From: an uncultured Opitutaceae bacterium
Lineage (GTDB): Bacteria > Verrucomicrobiota > Verrucomicrobiae > Opitutales > Opitutaceae
Direction: 5' to 3'
Assembly: GCA_946482625.1 (NCBI GenBank)
Contig: CAMLSH010000022.1
Coordinates: 1-17,090 of the forward strand
DNA length: 17,090 nucleotides
Notes under the pieces: generated by a model
The model's input: only the letters and a program-made list of their open reading frames with translations
Databases searched by the model: none
Told to the model about the DNA's origin: nothing
Translations under genes and position numbers: made by a program
Part shown: positions 1 through 6,742 of the stretch, piece by piece
How positions within the stretch are numbered: the first letter of the stretch is position 1
How the letters are laid out: every line of letters starts with the position of its first letter

Positions 1-163
1 CGACCTTGCTCGAGCAGCCGATCGCCCCGCCGTGTTCGACCACGATCTCGCGCGCAATCGTGAGTCCAAATCCCGCGCCTTTGCGCGTTTGTCCCGGCAC
101 GCGATAAAATTTCTCGAACACACGGCTGGCTCTCCTCCGGAATTCCCGGACCGCGAAACCGCC
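1..163 (-). pseudogene. Remnant of a histidine kinase ATPase domain
   Basis: Read on the minus strand, this stretch repeats the C-terminal ATPase region of the intact kinase at 1305-3116; position 1 aligns with 1367. Bases 1-60 match at 59 of 60, while 61-120 differ at roughly a quarter of positions, mostly silent. The conserved peptide covers the F box (VFEKFYRVPG), a G2 box reading GAGFGL instead of GAGLGL, and the stretch EIVVEHGGAIGCSSKV. Near 130-140 a 2-nt deletion relative to the intact gene throws the upstream part (GPGIPEESQP) into another frame. Similarity fades beyond about 163 and no upstream kinase sequence follows. It is therefore a broken, 5'-truncated copy whose 3' end lies outside the window. 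It could be the tail of a decayed paralogue or a leftover of a tandem duplication. Confidence 0.8.
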
Positions 164-193
164 AAACCCCAGACACGTCGCTCAAACATACCT

Positions 194-251
194 AGAAAAC
201 AGCCCTTTCCTTTACACGTCCCGCCAACGTGTTAAGAAAACAGCCGTTTCA
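194..251. repeat. Short direct repeat pair, 41 bp apart
   Basis: AGAAAACAGCCCTTTCC at 194-210 recurs as AGAAAACAGCCGTTTCA at 235-251, 15 of 17 bases matching. The pair flanks the hairpin at 210-236, in the gap between the kinase remnant and the lipoprotein gene. Its role is unknown; it may mark a rearrangement scar. Confidence 0.4.
210..236 (-). terminator. Stem-loop downstream of the lipoprotein gene
   Basis: CTTTACACGT (210-219) pairs with ACGTGTTAAG (227-236), with one mismatch in ten and a 7-nt loop. It lies about 50 bp past the stop of the minus-strand lipoprotein gene. The minus strand then continues GAAAGGGCTGTTTT, so there is only a weak, distant T-run. Position favours a transcription end, but the tail is poor. 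Confidence 0.35.
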
Positions 252-287
252 TTGGCATATGGTGATTCGGAGACATGCCGCCGAAAC

Positions 288-1106
288 CTATTTCCGGGGA
301 TCTCTGAACGTCGCCGGCTCGATCTTGAAATCCTCCCGGTCCAGCACGTGGGTTCCCGCCATCACCATGACATCACCCGCACAAAACCGGGCGACCACGG
401 AGTCTTCGGTCTCTTTCACCACGATGAAGCGCCAGTCGAGGTTGTCCTTGTTGAAGTAAGGCAGGATGCCGCGCGCAGTGACTGTCTTGCTGTCAGTGAG
501 GCGCCCGTGCGTGTCATCCACGCAAACCCCGATCACCTTCGCCAAGGCCTCACGCATCCCGGAGATAAAACGATCCTGCACCATCCAGCCATCGTCGCCC
601 TCGATCATAAATTCTCCCGGAGCCCGCGCGAAATACCGGACAGACCACGCCGGCTCTCCATTCGCGCCAGGGACTTCCGCTCTCAACATCGCGTGGAGTC
701 GCGCCTTCCCGGACTTCAAAACCGTGAAGACCGCGTAAGGGGATATCTGTAGCTGTCCTTTGTCTGACGCGATCGTCCAGTTGCCCGCGTCCGAAGTACC
801 TACCGCCGATGCCAGCAACTCCCGAGTCAAAGACCCCAGATCAGCCGCTGAGTTTGAAGCGGAAGCACCAAACCTCTTTTCCGCCGATGATTTGTTCGCC
901 TGATCCGCAACCATCACCCCGACGACTCCAAACATCACTCCCCAGCCCATTCCCTTTTGATGTCCGCTGATGATAATTTGGCGCTCGGGATCGTAGAAAA
1001 CGCCTATGGGCAGTTCCGACATTTTGGACATCGGCTTGGCCGCAACCGCGACCTCGGCCGGTTTGGCCGGCGTGGGGTATTCAGCCGATGCGACGATAAC
1101 TCGCAC
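288..1106 (-). CDS. Hypothetical protein, body of a frameshifted lipoprotein
   Basis: This open frame of 272 residues has no family I recognise. A GTG at 1106 is the only usable start in this frame, because a TGA lies four codons upstream (1118-1116). The real beginning appears to be in another frame: a lipoprotein signal peptide (1170-1081) overlaps its 5' end, offset by one base. After a Pro/Ala/Lys-rich linker (residues about 11-30) comes a glycine-rich hydrophobic segment (GMGWGVMFGVVGVMVA, about 53-68), then a mixed globular region with many Trp, Phe and Val residues. If joined to the signal peptide, the product would be an envelope lipoprotein of about 295 residues. It lies between the kinase remnant and the intact kinase on the same strand. 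It may be a pseudogene, a sequencing-error casualty or, less likely, a real GTG-started cytoplasmic protein. Confidence 0.6.
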   Translation of the reverse strand: MRVIVASAEYPTPAKPAEVAVAAKPMSKMSELPIGVFYDPERQIIISGHQKGMGWGVMFGVVGVMVADQANKSSAEKRFGASASNSAADLGSLTRELLASAVGTSDAGNWTIASDKGQLQISPYAVFTVLKSGKARLHAMLRAEVPGANGEPAWSVRYFARAPGEFMIEGDDGWMVQDRFISGMREALAKVIGVCVDDTHGRLTDSKTVTARGILPYFNKDNLDWRFIVVKETEDSVVARFCAGDVMVMAGTHVLDREDFKIEPATFRDPRK

Positions 1107-1170
1107 AGCCGGAAATCATCGAAGAACAGACGGCAATGAAGCCGATGCGTAACAATAGCGTGGGGTTCAT
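1081..1170 (-). pseudogene. Lipoprotein signal peptide out of frame with its body
   Basis: From ATG at 1170 the minus strand encodes 29 residues and then TGA (1083-1081). The peptide starts MNPTLLLR, has a hydrophobic core (IGFIAVCSSM) and ends with the lipobox ISGC followed by ASYRRIG. This is a textbook type II signal peptide, with Cys22 as the lipidation site. An in-frame ATG at 1194 would add eight residues (MEPAYLQL) but gives a less typical n-region. The frame ends just where the 272-residue body frame takes over. Removing one base in the overlap (about 1083-1115) would give ISGCASYRRIAEYPTPAKP and join the two parts. No Shine-Dalgarno motif precedes the ATG. Confidence 0.6.
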
Positions 1171-1304
1171 GAGCTGGAGATAAGCGGGCTCCATTTTGTC
1201 CCGCCAAAGAGTGGCAAGTTTTCGATCTCAAGCTTCCAGCCTTTGCAAGCAGCGAGAAGAGCAAACGAGCAAGTTCGGCCCGCCAGATGCGCCTCTCATT
1301 CCCC

Positions 1305-3116
1305 TCACCGCCCCACCACCGCTGCTTCGCTCACCGGGATCAGAAAGTGAAAATCGCTGCCGTCGCCGACCTTGCTCGAGCAGCCGATCGCCCCGCCGTG
1401 TTCGACCACGATCTCGCGCGCGATCGTTAGGCCGAGCCCAGCACCTTTGCGTGTCTCGCCCGGCACGCGGTAGAATTTTTCAAAGACGTACGGCTGGCTT
1501 TCCTCCGGGATTCCCGGACCGCGATCACGCACACCGAAACGCACCACGCCTTCGCCGCCCGGCTGCGCGTAGAGCGTGATCGTACTTCCTTCCGGCGAGT
1601 ACTTCGACGCGTTTGCCAACAGGTTGATAAACACGTGCCGCAAACGGTCGGGATCGACACTCACCGTTTCGCTCACGCCTTCCGCGATCTTCACCTCGAT
1701 CTTCTGGTTCACGGCATCCGTGATCGCCTTCATCTCCCGCGCCATATCTTCCAACAAAACCGGCACCGCCACCTCGCGCCGGTTGAGCGACGCGATGCCG
1801 CTCTCGATCCGCGAGAGATCCAGAATGTCGTTCAAGATCCGCAACAACCGGTCCGCATCGTCGCGCGCCGTTTCCAGCAAATCTTTCTGCGCCGCCGTCA
1901 GCTTTCCAAAACTCTCCTCCAGCAACAAATACACCGCCATCCGCAGGCTCGTGAGCGGCGTTTTCAACTCGTGACTCACCGTGCCCACGAGATTCGTCTT
2001 CGCATCGTCCAGTAACCGAAACTTGGTGACGTCCTGCAAAATCATCGCCGCACCGCCGAAACCCGTGAGCGTGTCGCCAATCGATAAAATGCGCGGCAGG
2101 TAATGCCGCTCGTCGCGCCCGATGTGCACCGTCACCACGTGATCATACCCCGTCGGCACATAGTGCACGCCTGTCGAGAGCACCATGCGCAGCGGCTTCA
2201 TCAGCCATTCGGGAAATCCATTCGCGAACTCCTCCGACGCCGCCACTTCTTCCGCGGCCGGATTCCGCAACTCCGGCGTGCCATCTTTCGCCACCACGAA
2301 GAGCGGATCGGGCGTCGAGGTCAGCGTCGCCTCCATCGTGCGTTGCGCGCGCACGACCTTCGCCGCCGTTGCGTCGCGATAAGTCCGCAATTTCGCCGCC
2401 ATCAAATTAAACGTCCTCGCCAGTTCGCCGAGCTCGTCCTTCGACATCACCGGCACATCCCGATCCAGATTGCCATCGCCCAGCGCCGTGGCCGACACGG
2501 TGAGCGCCCGGATCGGTTTCAAGAGCGACCGCGCCAGTCCGTAGGACAAAAACAATGACAACACGATGCCACCCACCATCGCGAGCGCCACGAAGTTGAT
2601 GCTGATCCGTGCTACATCTGCCACCCGCTTCGCCTCTTTCTGAAGTTCGCTGTAGTCGGCATAGGTCAGCTCCTCCAGCGTGCGCAGCGTTCGGTAGAGC
2701 GCCTGCTCCGTCTGATAATAACTCCGCTGCGTTACCGCCGCTCCGAGTTTAAACATGCTGTCGCCGTACTCGACCATCTTGTCGAACGCCTCCGCGACCT
2801 TGGCCAGCGCCTCGGTTCGCGCCGTCCCGGCAGAAACGAACGACTGGTCCATGAGCGATTGCTGGAAACGCCCGCGCTCTTTCTCGAACACCGGATGTGC
2901 CTCCAACATGCGGCCGTTCTGCGCTTCCTTGATCGCCTGATCCATCGCGTACGCCGCATCGCGCATCTCGTGGCAGCCGATCATCACGCGATAACTCGCC
3001 ACCAACTTCGTCTCGATGGAGCGGCCGAGATCGCGGCAGATGTACATGGCCGCCACGCCGACCCCGATGAAGAGCAACAGCAGCGGCAGCAGGCCAAGAT
3101 AGAGCCGGGTGCGCAT
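1305..3116 (-). CDS. Membrane sensor histidine kinase (KinB-like architecture)
   Basis: This 603-residue kinase should autophosphorylate on His382 and pass the phosphate to the regulator encoded just upstream. Domains in order: TM1 (about 5-25); a helical periplasmic sensor region (about 30-170); TM2 (about 172-194); HAMP (about 195-245); a PAS-like domain (about 258-365) ending in a typical ILQDVT strand; HisKA with SHELKTPLTSLRM (381-393); and a HATPase with N box HVFINLLANASKYSPEG (494-510), DRGPGIP (531-537), F box FEKFYR (545-550) and GAGLGL (558-563). All catalytic boxes are intact. The layout and length match Pseudomonas KinB, whose partner AlgB is also NtrC-type; this is similarity of design, not proof of orthology. 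The start follows the regulator stop by 40 bp, so the two are probably co-transcribed. The ligand cannot be read from the sequence. Confidence 0.95.
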   Translation of the reverse strand: MRTRLYLGLLPLLLLFIGVGVAAMYICRDLGRSIETKLVASYRVMIGCHEMRDAAYAMDQAIKEAQNGRMLEAHPVFEKERGRFQQSLMDQSFVSAGTARTEALAKVAEAFDKMVEYGDSMFKLGAAVTQRSYYQTEQALYRTLRTLEELTYADYSELQKEAKRVADVARISINFVALAMVGGIVLSLFLSYGLARSLLKPIRALTVSATALGDGNLDRDVPVMSKDELGELARTFNLMAAKLRTYRDATAAKVVRAQRTMEATLTSTPDPLFVVAKDGTPELRNPAAEEVAASEEFANGFPEWLMKPLRMVLSTGVHYVPTGYDHVVTVHIGRDERHYLPRILSIGDTLTGFGGAAMILQDVTKFRLLDDAKTNLVGTVSHELKTPLTSLRMAVYLLLEESFGKLTAAQKDLLETARDDADRLLRILNDILDLSRIESGIASLNRREVAVPVLLEDMAREMKAITDAVNQKIEVKIAEGVSETVSVDPDRLRHVFINLLANASKYSPEGSTITLYAQPGGEGVVRFGVRDRGPGIPEESQPYVFEKFYRVPGETRKGAGLGLTIAREIVVEHGGAIGCSSKVGDGSDFHFLIPVSEAAVVGR

Positions 3117-3156
3117 GGATTACGTTTCGCGAGACGCCGCCATTTGCGAACGCGAG

Positions 3157-4491
3157 CTAGATGATCCCCAGCTTCTGACGCTTGCGGTAAAGCGTCGCTG
3201 GATCGATCCCCAGCGTCTTCGCCGCTTCGTCGAGATTCTTCGCCGTCGCGAGGATGCGGCGGATATGTTCGGCCTCCAACGCATCGAGAGTCACCCGCGC
3301 TCCGACGGCGATGTTCGAATCGGCCTGATACGAAAACTCCTCGGGCAGATCCGTCGGCTCGATCACGTCGCCGGCCGAAAGAATCACCGCGCGCTCAACC
3401 ACATTTCTCAACTCACGGAGGTTGCCGGGCCACGCGTAACGCACGAACGCCTCCTTCACCGCCGGCGAGAATTGCGTGATGCGTTTGCCCATGCGCCCGC
3501 TAAAAAACTCCCGGTAGTTCTCTGCCAGCCGCATCAAGTCGCCCGGCCGGTCCTTCAATCCCGGCAGCGTCACGTTGATGACGTTGAGGCGGTAATAGAG
3601 ATCTTCGCGGAAACGCCCCGCCTTCACCTCGTCGACGAGATTGCGGTTCGTCGCGGCGATCACGCGTACGTTGGCTTTGCGTATTTTCGGTTCACCTACG
3701 CGCTCGTACTCGCGCTCCTGGAGCAGCCGCAGCAGCTTCGGCTGGATCTCCAGCGGGAGCTCGCCGATTTCATCGAGGAACAATGTGCCGCCATCCGCCG
3801 CCGCGACTTTGCCCATCGTATCGTTCACCGCGCCGGTGAAGGAGCCCTTCACGTGACCGAAGAGTTCGCTCTCCAATAACTCGCGCGAGAGACTCGGGCA
3901 GTTGACGGTGACAAACGCGCTTTCTTTCTGCGCGCTGCGCCGGTGAACTTCGCGCGCGAGCACGCTTTTGCCCGTGCCGCTCGGTCCGAGGATGAGCACG
4001 GTCGCAGGCGTCTCGGCGGCCTTAAATGCAATCTGCAACAGCTTCTGCATCGACGGTTCCGCCGAGGTCAGATCGAGGCCGGGCGTTTCTTCCGTGATCT
4101 GCGATTCGAGCTGACGGACCTTCTGCTCCAGCTTCCGCGTGCGCCCGACCTTATCGAGCACTTGGCGGATTTGATCCGGCGTGAACGGCTTCGGGATAAA
4201 ATCGAACGCTCCCCGCCGCATCGCATCCACCGCCGTGGCAATGCTCGCGTACGCGGTGAACATGATCACCACCAGATCGGGCTGAGCCTTCTGGAGTTTT
4301 TCCAGCACGACGAGTCCGTCGTCCGTGCCGAGATTCACGTCGAGGAAGCACACGTCGCACGTGTCTTCCTCCAGCGCTTTTAGCGCGCGCGCGCCATTGG
4401 GAGCGGACACCACCTCGTGTCCCATGCTCTCCACGGCCAGACCGGTGATTTTGCGGATGCTGGGTTCATCGTCGACAATCAGTACGCGCAT
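3157..4491 (-). CDS. Sigma-54-type NtrC-family response regulator (AlgB-like)
   Basis: This 444-residue regulator should, when phosphorylated, oligomerise and remodel sigma-54 RNA polymerase using ATP. The receiver domain (1-115) has D7/D8, the phospho-acceptor D51 (FLDVN), T79 and K101. The AAA+ domain (about 140-375) has Walker A GPSGTGKS (169-176), the sigma-54 contact loop as GSFTGA (216-221; consensus GAFTGA), Walker B GGTLFLDE (234-241), and the conserved RVIAATNR (276-283) and WPGNLRE (354-360). The C-terminus (about 402-444) is a Fis-type helix-turn-helix ([21 protein letters not shown]). ATG at 4491 is chosen because it starts directly with the receiver strand MRVLIVDDE. The frame stays open to an ATG at 4584, but that would begin inside a terminator. 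It is the first gene of the two-component operon. What it regulates is unknown. Confidence 0.95.
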   Translation of the reverse strand: MRVLIVDDEPSIRKITGLAVESMGHEVVSAPNGARALKALEEDTCDVCFLDVNLGTDDGLVVLEKLQKAQPDLVVIMFTAYASIATAVDAMRRGAFDFIPKPFTPDQIRQVLDKVGRTRKLEQKVRQLESQITEETPGLDLTSAEPSMQKLLQIAFKAAETPATVLILGPSGTGKSVLAREVHRRSAQKESAFVTVNCPSLSRELLESELFGHVKGSFTGAVNDTMGKVAAADGGTLFLDEIGELPLEIQPKLLRLLQEREYERVGEPKIRKANVRVIAATNRNLVDEVKAGRFREDLYYRLNVINVTLPGLKDRPGDLMRLAENYREFFSGRMGKRITQFSPAVKEAFVRYAWPGNLRELRNVVERAVILSAGDVIEPTDLPEEFSYQADSNIAVGARVTLDALEAEHIRRILATAKNLDEAAKTLGIDPATLYRKRQKLGII

Positions 4492-4532
4492 GGTGGGGAC
4501 AGACAGAGCATTCGTGGACAACCGCGATAATT

Positions 4533-4548
4533 CGCAAGGCTCGATCCT
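4533..4548 (-). promoter_or_regulatory. Possible sigma-54 promoter of the two-component operon
   Basis: The minus strand reads AGGATCGAGCCTTGCG. The invariant GG and GC are spaced exactly as in TGGCACG-N4-TTGCA, and the -12 TTGC is perfect, but the -24 box matches only 4 of 7. A start near 4522 would leave a leader of about 30 nt before the regulator ATG. A sigma-54 activator controlling its own operon would make sense. The match is weak enough to occur by chance. Confidence 0.25.
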
Positions 4549-4558
4549 TAGAGGACCG
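4542..4558. promoter_or_regulatory. Dyad overlapping the candidate promoter
   Basis: CGATCCT and AGGACCG form a 7-bp inverted repeat with one mismatch around a TAG centre, in the leader upstream of the response regulator. It could be an operator or a small RNA hairpin. Support is limited to symmetry and position. Confidence 0.2.
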
Positions 4559-4573
4559 AGTTTCCTCCACGAT

Positions 4574-4610
4574 AAAAAAGCCAAGGCGGGGCCGCGTGAG
4601 CGACCCCGCC
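4574..4610 (-). terminator. Rho-independent terminator
   Basis: On the minus strand, GGCGGGG (4610-4604) pairs with CCCCGCC (4591-4585). The stem continues past one mismatch with a 3-bp inner stem and a 4-nt loop. After five bases a run of six T follows (4579-4574). It lies downstream of the small membrane protein gene and upstream of the response regulator, so it insulates the two-component operon from that gene. Confidence 0.7.
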
Positions 4611-4631
4611 AGGTCCAGCTTCAACTAACAA

Positions 4632-4654
4632 TCCCGGAAGTCGCACCTCCGGGA
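4632..4654 (-). terminator. Second stem-loop after the small membrane protein gene
   Basis: TCCCGGA (4632-4638) and TCCGGGA (4648-4654) form a perfect 7-bp stem with a 9-nt loop. The minus strand lacks a good T-run after it (TTGTTAG). A T5 run lies nearby on the plus side (4664-4668), but no plus-strand gene precedes it. It probably acts in tandem with the stronger hairpin at 4574-4610. Confidence 0.4.
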
Positions 4655-4698
4655 AGTGGGAAATTTTTCAGATCCAAAAAGAACAGATCGCTTCTGGC

Positions 4699-4917
4699 TC
4701 AACCCGCCTTCGGATGACGCGAGCGATGCCAGAGATGAACCCCGAGCATCACCACCGCCACCGTCGAGCAGCCGGCCACAGCAATACGCGCCAGCAGACT
4801 TCCGATCTCGCCACCGGTTCCGGCGAAAACAAAAAATCCCGCAACCGTCGCGAGAAGGATCAAGGTTATCACCCAGTTCAGCATGGCACAAAAAAGAGAT
4901 AGGTTTCGAAGTCGCAT
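4699..4917 (-). CDS. Small two-helix membrane protein, unknown function
   Basis: This 72-residue protein is not recognised as a family member. A basic N-terminus (MRLRN) precedes TM1 (about 7-31, SLFCAMLNWVITLILLATVAGFFVFA). A short Gly-rich loop follows, then TM2 (about 40-63, LLARIAVAGCSTVAVVMLGVHLW), ending in the basic tail HRSRHPKAG. Charge placement predicts both ends in the cytoplasm. The ATG at 4917 is chosen because upstream in-frame codons are polar, low-complexity and unlike a protein start; the frame itself stays open to 5052. There is no Shine-Dalgarno motif. It stands alone between a divergent promoter region and a terminator. The hydrophobic pattern and its own terminator argue that it is real. 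Confidence 0.6.
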   Translation of the reverse strand: MRLRNLSLFCAMLNWVITLILLATVAGFFVFAGTGGEIGSLLARIAVAGCSTVAVVMLGVHLWHRSRHPKAG

Positions 4918-5001
4918 CGTTTCACGGCGGCTGCGGATGTTCAGAACGGTCCGCCCTTGTCGCCCGAATGCAAATCGGAGTGTTTGGTTGACGTCTCCCC
5001 T

Positions 5002-5017
5002 TGCTCCTCCCGTGCCA
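5002..5017 (-). promoter_or_regulatory. Possible sigma-54 promoter for the small membrane protein
   Basis: The minus strand reads TGGCACGGGAGGAGCA. The -24 box TGGCACG is perfect and the GC of the -12 box is at the exact expected distance, but the -12 TT is replaced by GA. Transcription would start near 4990 and lead into the gene at 4917. The sigma-54 regulator encoded just downstream makes the site worth noting. The -12 mismatch keeps confidence low. Confidence 0.2.
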
Positions 5018-5042
5018 TCGTCTCCTCCACTCGCCCATCCCT

Positions 5043-5071
5043 TTGCAGACAAACGACCTCGTGCTAATAAT
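5043..5071 (+). promoter_or_regulatory. Possible housekeeping promoter for the sigma-factor operon
   Basis: TTGCAG (5043-5048), a 17-bp spacer and AATAAT (5066-5071; 5 of 6 to TATAAT) lie in a short AT-rich patch of the otherwise GC-rich 299-bp divergent gap 4918-5216. A start near 5079 would give a leader of about 138 nt to the ECF sigma gene. A small hairpin, GGCTC-TTTCGG-GAGCC, sits at 5081-5096. Verrucomicrobial promoter rules are poorly known, so this is tentative. I see no gene in the rest of this gap. Confidence 0.35.
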
Positions 5072-5216
5072 TACTCCTCCGGCTCTTTCGGGAGCCTGCG
5101 CGAAACGTGCATCCTGCACACGCCACGCCTCCTCAAAACCCGCAGATTGCAAGAAGCACCGCTCGCGCAACTTCCGGGCACTTCCCACGTCATCCCTGTC
5201 ATAGAAATGCACGCGC

Positions 5217-5762
5217 ATGGACATCACCGAAACGACGGCACTGCCGGACCTCGTCCGTCAGGCGCAGCAAGGCCGCGAGGACGCGCAGCGCGCACTCATC
5301 GTCGCCTATCAAAATCGCATCGCCGGTTTCATCTACTCGATCACCGGCCGCAGTGATGCCGTCGAAGATCTCGCCCAAATTGTTTTCATCAAAATGATCC
5401 GCGCGCTCCCACGTCTCGATCAGCCCGCCCAGTTCGAAGCCTGGCTCTTCCGTATGGCCCGCAACGCCTGCATCGATCACATCCGCCGCCAACGCTGGCA
5501 GCGCCTTTTTTCCCCGCTCGAACAAGAAGAACACTTCGAAATCCCCGAAACCCCTACGTCCGTGGATGGCGAGGAACTCGACGCCCTCCGCCACGCCCTC
5601 TCCAAACTCAAACCCGCCGATCGCGCCCTCATCGCCCTTGCCCAGGAAGGCCGCAGCCAGCAGGAAATGGCCGACGCCACCGGCATCAGCGTTGTCGCCC
5701 TCAAAGCCCGCCTCCACCGCGCCCGCGAACAACTCCGCCAACACTATGAACACGCCTCCTGA
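5217..5762 (+). CDS. ECF-family RNA polymerase sigma factor
   Basis: This 181-residue protein has the two domains of group 4 sigma factors. Region 2 spans about 24-92, with the core-binding stretch VEDLAQIVFIKMIRALPRL (49-67) and the -10 recognition helix AWLFRMARNACIDHIRR (75-91). After an acidic linker (100-122), region 4 spans about 123-175, with the helix-turn-helix SQQEMADATGISVVALKARLHRARE. It would direct RNA polymerase to a dedicated stress promoter. The next gene begins 17 bases before this one ends, and a third follows with an ATGA overlap, so all three are one operon. The neighbours suggest that a single-pass anti-sigma holds it at the membrane. ATG at 5217 is chosen for family length; an ATG at 5207 is in another frame. 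Confidence 0.93.
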   Translation: MDITETTALPDLVRQAQQGREDAQRALIVAYQNRIAGFIYSITGRSDAVEDLAQIVFIKMIRALPRLDQPAQFEAWLFRMARNACIDHIRRQRWQRLFSPLEQEEHFEIPETPTSVDGEELDALRHALSKLKPADRALIALAQEGRSQQEMADATGISVVALKARLHRAREQLRQHYEHAS

Positions 5763-6039
5763 AACCCGCGCCTGGCGCCAGCTCCACCAGCACGCCGCCG
5801 CGCAACTGCCCGCCGATTTCCCCGACCGCGTGCTCCGCCGTATCCGACTCGCCCATGCAGAACGCACCGGCGCCGCCCGCTTTTTCCTGCACCCCTTTGC
5901 CGTGTCGGCGTACACCGCCGCCTTCTGTGTCGTCTTGGTGGTCATCCTCCACACCCGCAACACCGAGGAAACCAACGCCCAGCACATGGCCCAATGGCAC
6001 GAAGTCGCCATGCAGACCGCCAGCCTCGATCCGCTATGA
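5746..6039 (+). CDS. Putative single-pass membrane anti-sigma factor
   Basis: This 97-residue protein has a cytoplasmic part (1-47, rich in Arg, with FPDRVLRRIRLAHAER), one transmembrane helix (about 48-69, HPFAVSAYTAAFCVVLVVILH) and a short outside tail of 28 residues. It lacks the HxxxCxxC zinc motif of ZAS anti-sigma factors. Its size, topology and place directly after an ECF sigma gene match CnrY-type anti-sigma factors, which bind the sigma with a short N-terminal segment. The assignment rests on position and topology, not on a sequence signature. It starts 17 nt inside the sigma gene and ends in an ATGA overlap with the next gene, so translation of all three is probably coupled. Confidence 0.7.
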   Translation: MNTPPETRAWRQLHQHAAAQLPADFPDRVLRRIRLAHAERTGAARFFLHPFAVSAYTAAFCVVLVVILHTRNTEETNAQHMAQWHEVAMQTASLDPL

Positions 6040-6653
6040 ACAAAGGCTTCATCATCGCCTTCGCCACACTCATCGGCTTCGCTGCCGGCACCTTCGCCGG
6101 CTCTTGGATGCAGCGCACCCAGCCGGTCCCGGCTCCGCCCTCCGGAGGCATTCTCAGCGAATTACGCGATGCTCCGCTTAACTCCGTTCCGGAAAATCCA
6201 GACGCGCCTAAACCCTCCGGCCAGCCGCTCCCCGACGAAGCCCTCCGCCAGATGAAGGCCGAGATCGATGCCTTCAAAAAGAAGGTCGAGCCCATCAAAC
6301 TCGAATTTCGCACCCAGCTCGAAGCCTTGCTCACGCCCGTCCAGCGAGAGCGGCTCAAAGCCATGACCGAGAAACCACCCGCGCCCAAACTCAAGGCCGG
6401 TGAAAAACCCGACCCAGCCAAAGACTGGCGCTACCGCATTTACGACGGCATGGACACCGCGATCACCCTCGTCGTCATCCCCTTCACCCTCGCCCGCCTC
6501 ACCGAAGAACTCGGCCTCAGCTACGCTCAACGCGAAGCCGTTCACCAGTTGCTTATCCAGCGCCGCGAAAAGTTCCTCGCCCTCGTCGACAGCACCCCGC
6601 CCCCCAGCTTCAACCTCGGCAAACTCGTCCCGCAGCCCGCAGAGACGAAGTAA
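6036..6653 (+). CDS. Membrane-anchored LTxxQ-motif (CnrX/Spy/CpxP-like) sensor
   Basis: This 205-residue protein begins with an uncleaved anchor or signal (about 4-23, GFIIAFATLIGFAAGTFAGS). A Pro-rich linker (29-66) follows, then a mostly helical periplasmic domain. The domain carries LTPVQRERL (99-107) and a second related motif LSYAQREAV (161-169). Paired LTxxQ motifs mark the CpxP/Spy/CnrX/ZraP group, which form helical hairpins that bind metals or misfolded proteins. In the Cnr system, CnrX is the periplasmic partner that makes CnrY release the sigma factor CnrH; gene content and topology suggest the same here. Clear metal-ligand clusters (His/Met/Cys) are absent, so the signal may be envelope stress rather than metal. 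ATG at 6036 gives an ATGA overlap and a clean signal sequence; the upstream ATG at 5994 does not. Confidence 0.72.
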   Translation: MNKGFIIAFATLIGFAAGTFAGSWMQRTQPVPAPPSGGILSELRDAPLNSVPENPDAPKPSGQPLPDEALRQMKAEIDAFKKKVEPIKLEFRTQLEALLTPVQRERLKAMTEKPPAPKLKAGEKPDPAKDWRYRIYDGMDTAITLVVIPFTLARLTEELGLSYAQREAVHQLLIQRREKFLALVDSTPPPSFNLGKLVPQPAETK

Positions 6654-6668
6654 CGTAGTCCGAGGTAG

Positions 6669-6690
6669 GGCGCGTTGCCCCCAACGCGCC
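6669..6690. repeat. Perfect GC-rich hairpin, REP-like
   Basis: GGCGCGTTG (6669-6677) and CAACGCGCC (6682-6690) form a perfect 9-bp stem with a CCCC loop, 16 bp after the end of the LTxxQ gene. No T-run follows, so it does not look like a standard terminator. It resembles extragenic palindromes that recur in bacterial genomes, and could also stabilise the 3' end of the sigma-operon transcript. Only one copy lies in this window. Confidence 0.5.
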
Positions 6691-6742
6691 GGAACGATGC
6701 GACGCGCGCCTCACCCTTGTTACGCGGGCAATCTCTCATCCG

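Noticed and set aside
1..1304. Insertion sequence as the cause of the kinase duplication
   Set aside because: No transposase fragment, terminal inverted repeats or target-site duplication were found around the remnant or the lipoprotein gene.
4492..4584. Longer N-terminus for the response regulator (ATG at 4584)
   Set aside because: The 31 extra residues are not part of a receiver domain, and the start would lie next to the terminator hairpin. The ATG at 4491 begins directly with the conserved receiver strand.
4922..5227. 101-codon minus-strand frame in the divergent gap
   Set aside because: It overlaps both the sigma-factor start and the candidate promoters, its composition is not protein-like, and no family is recognised.
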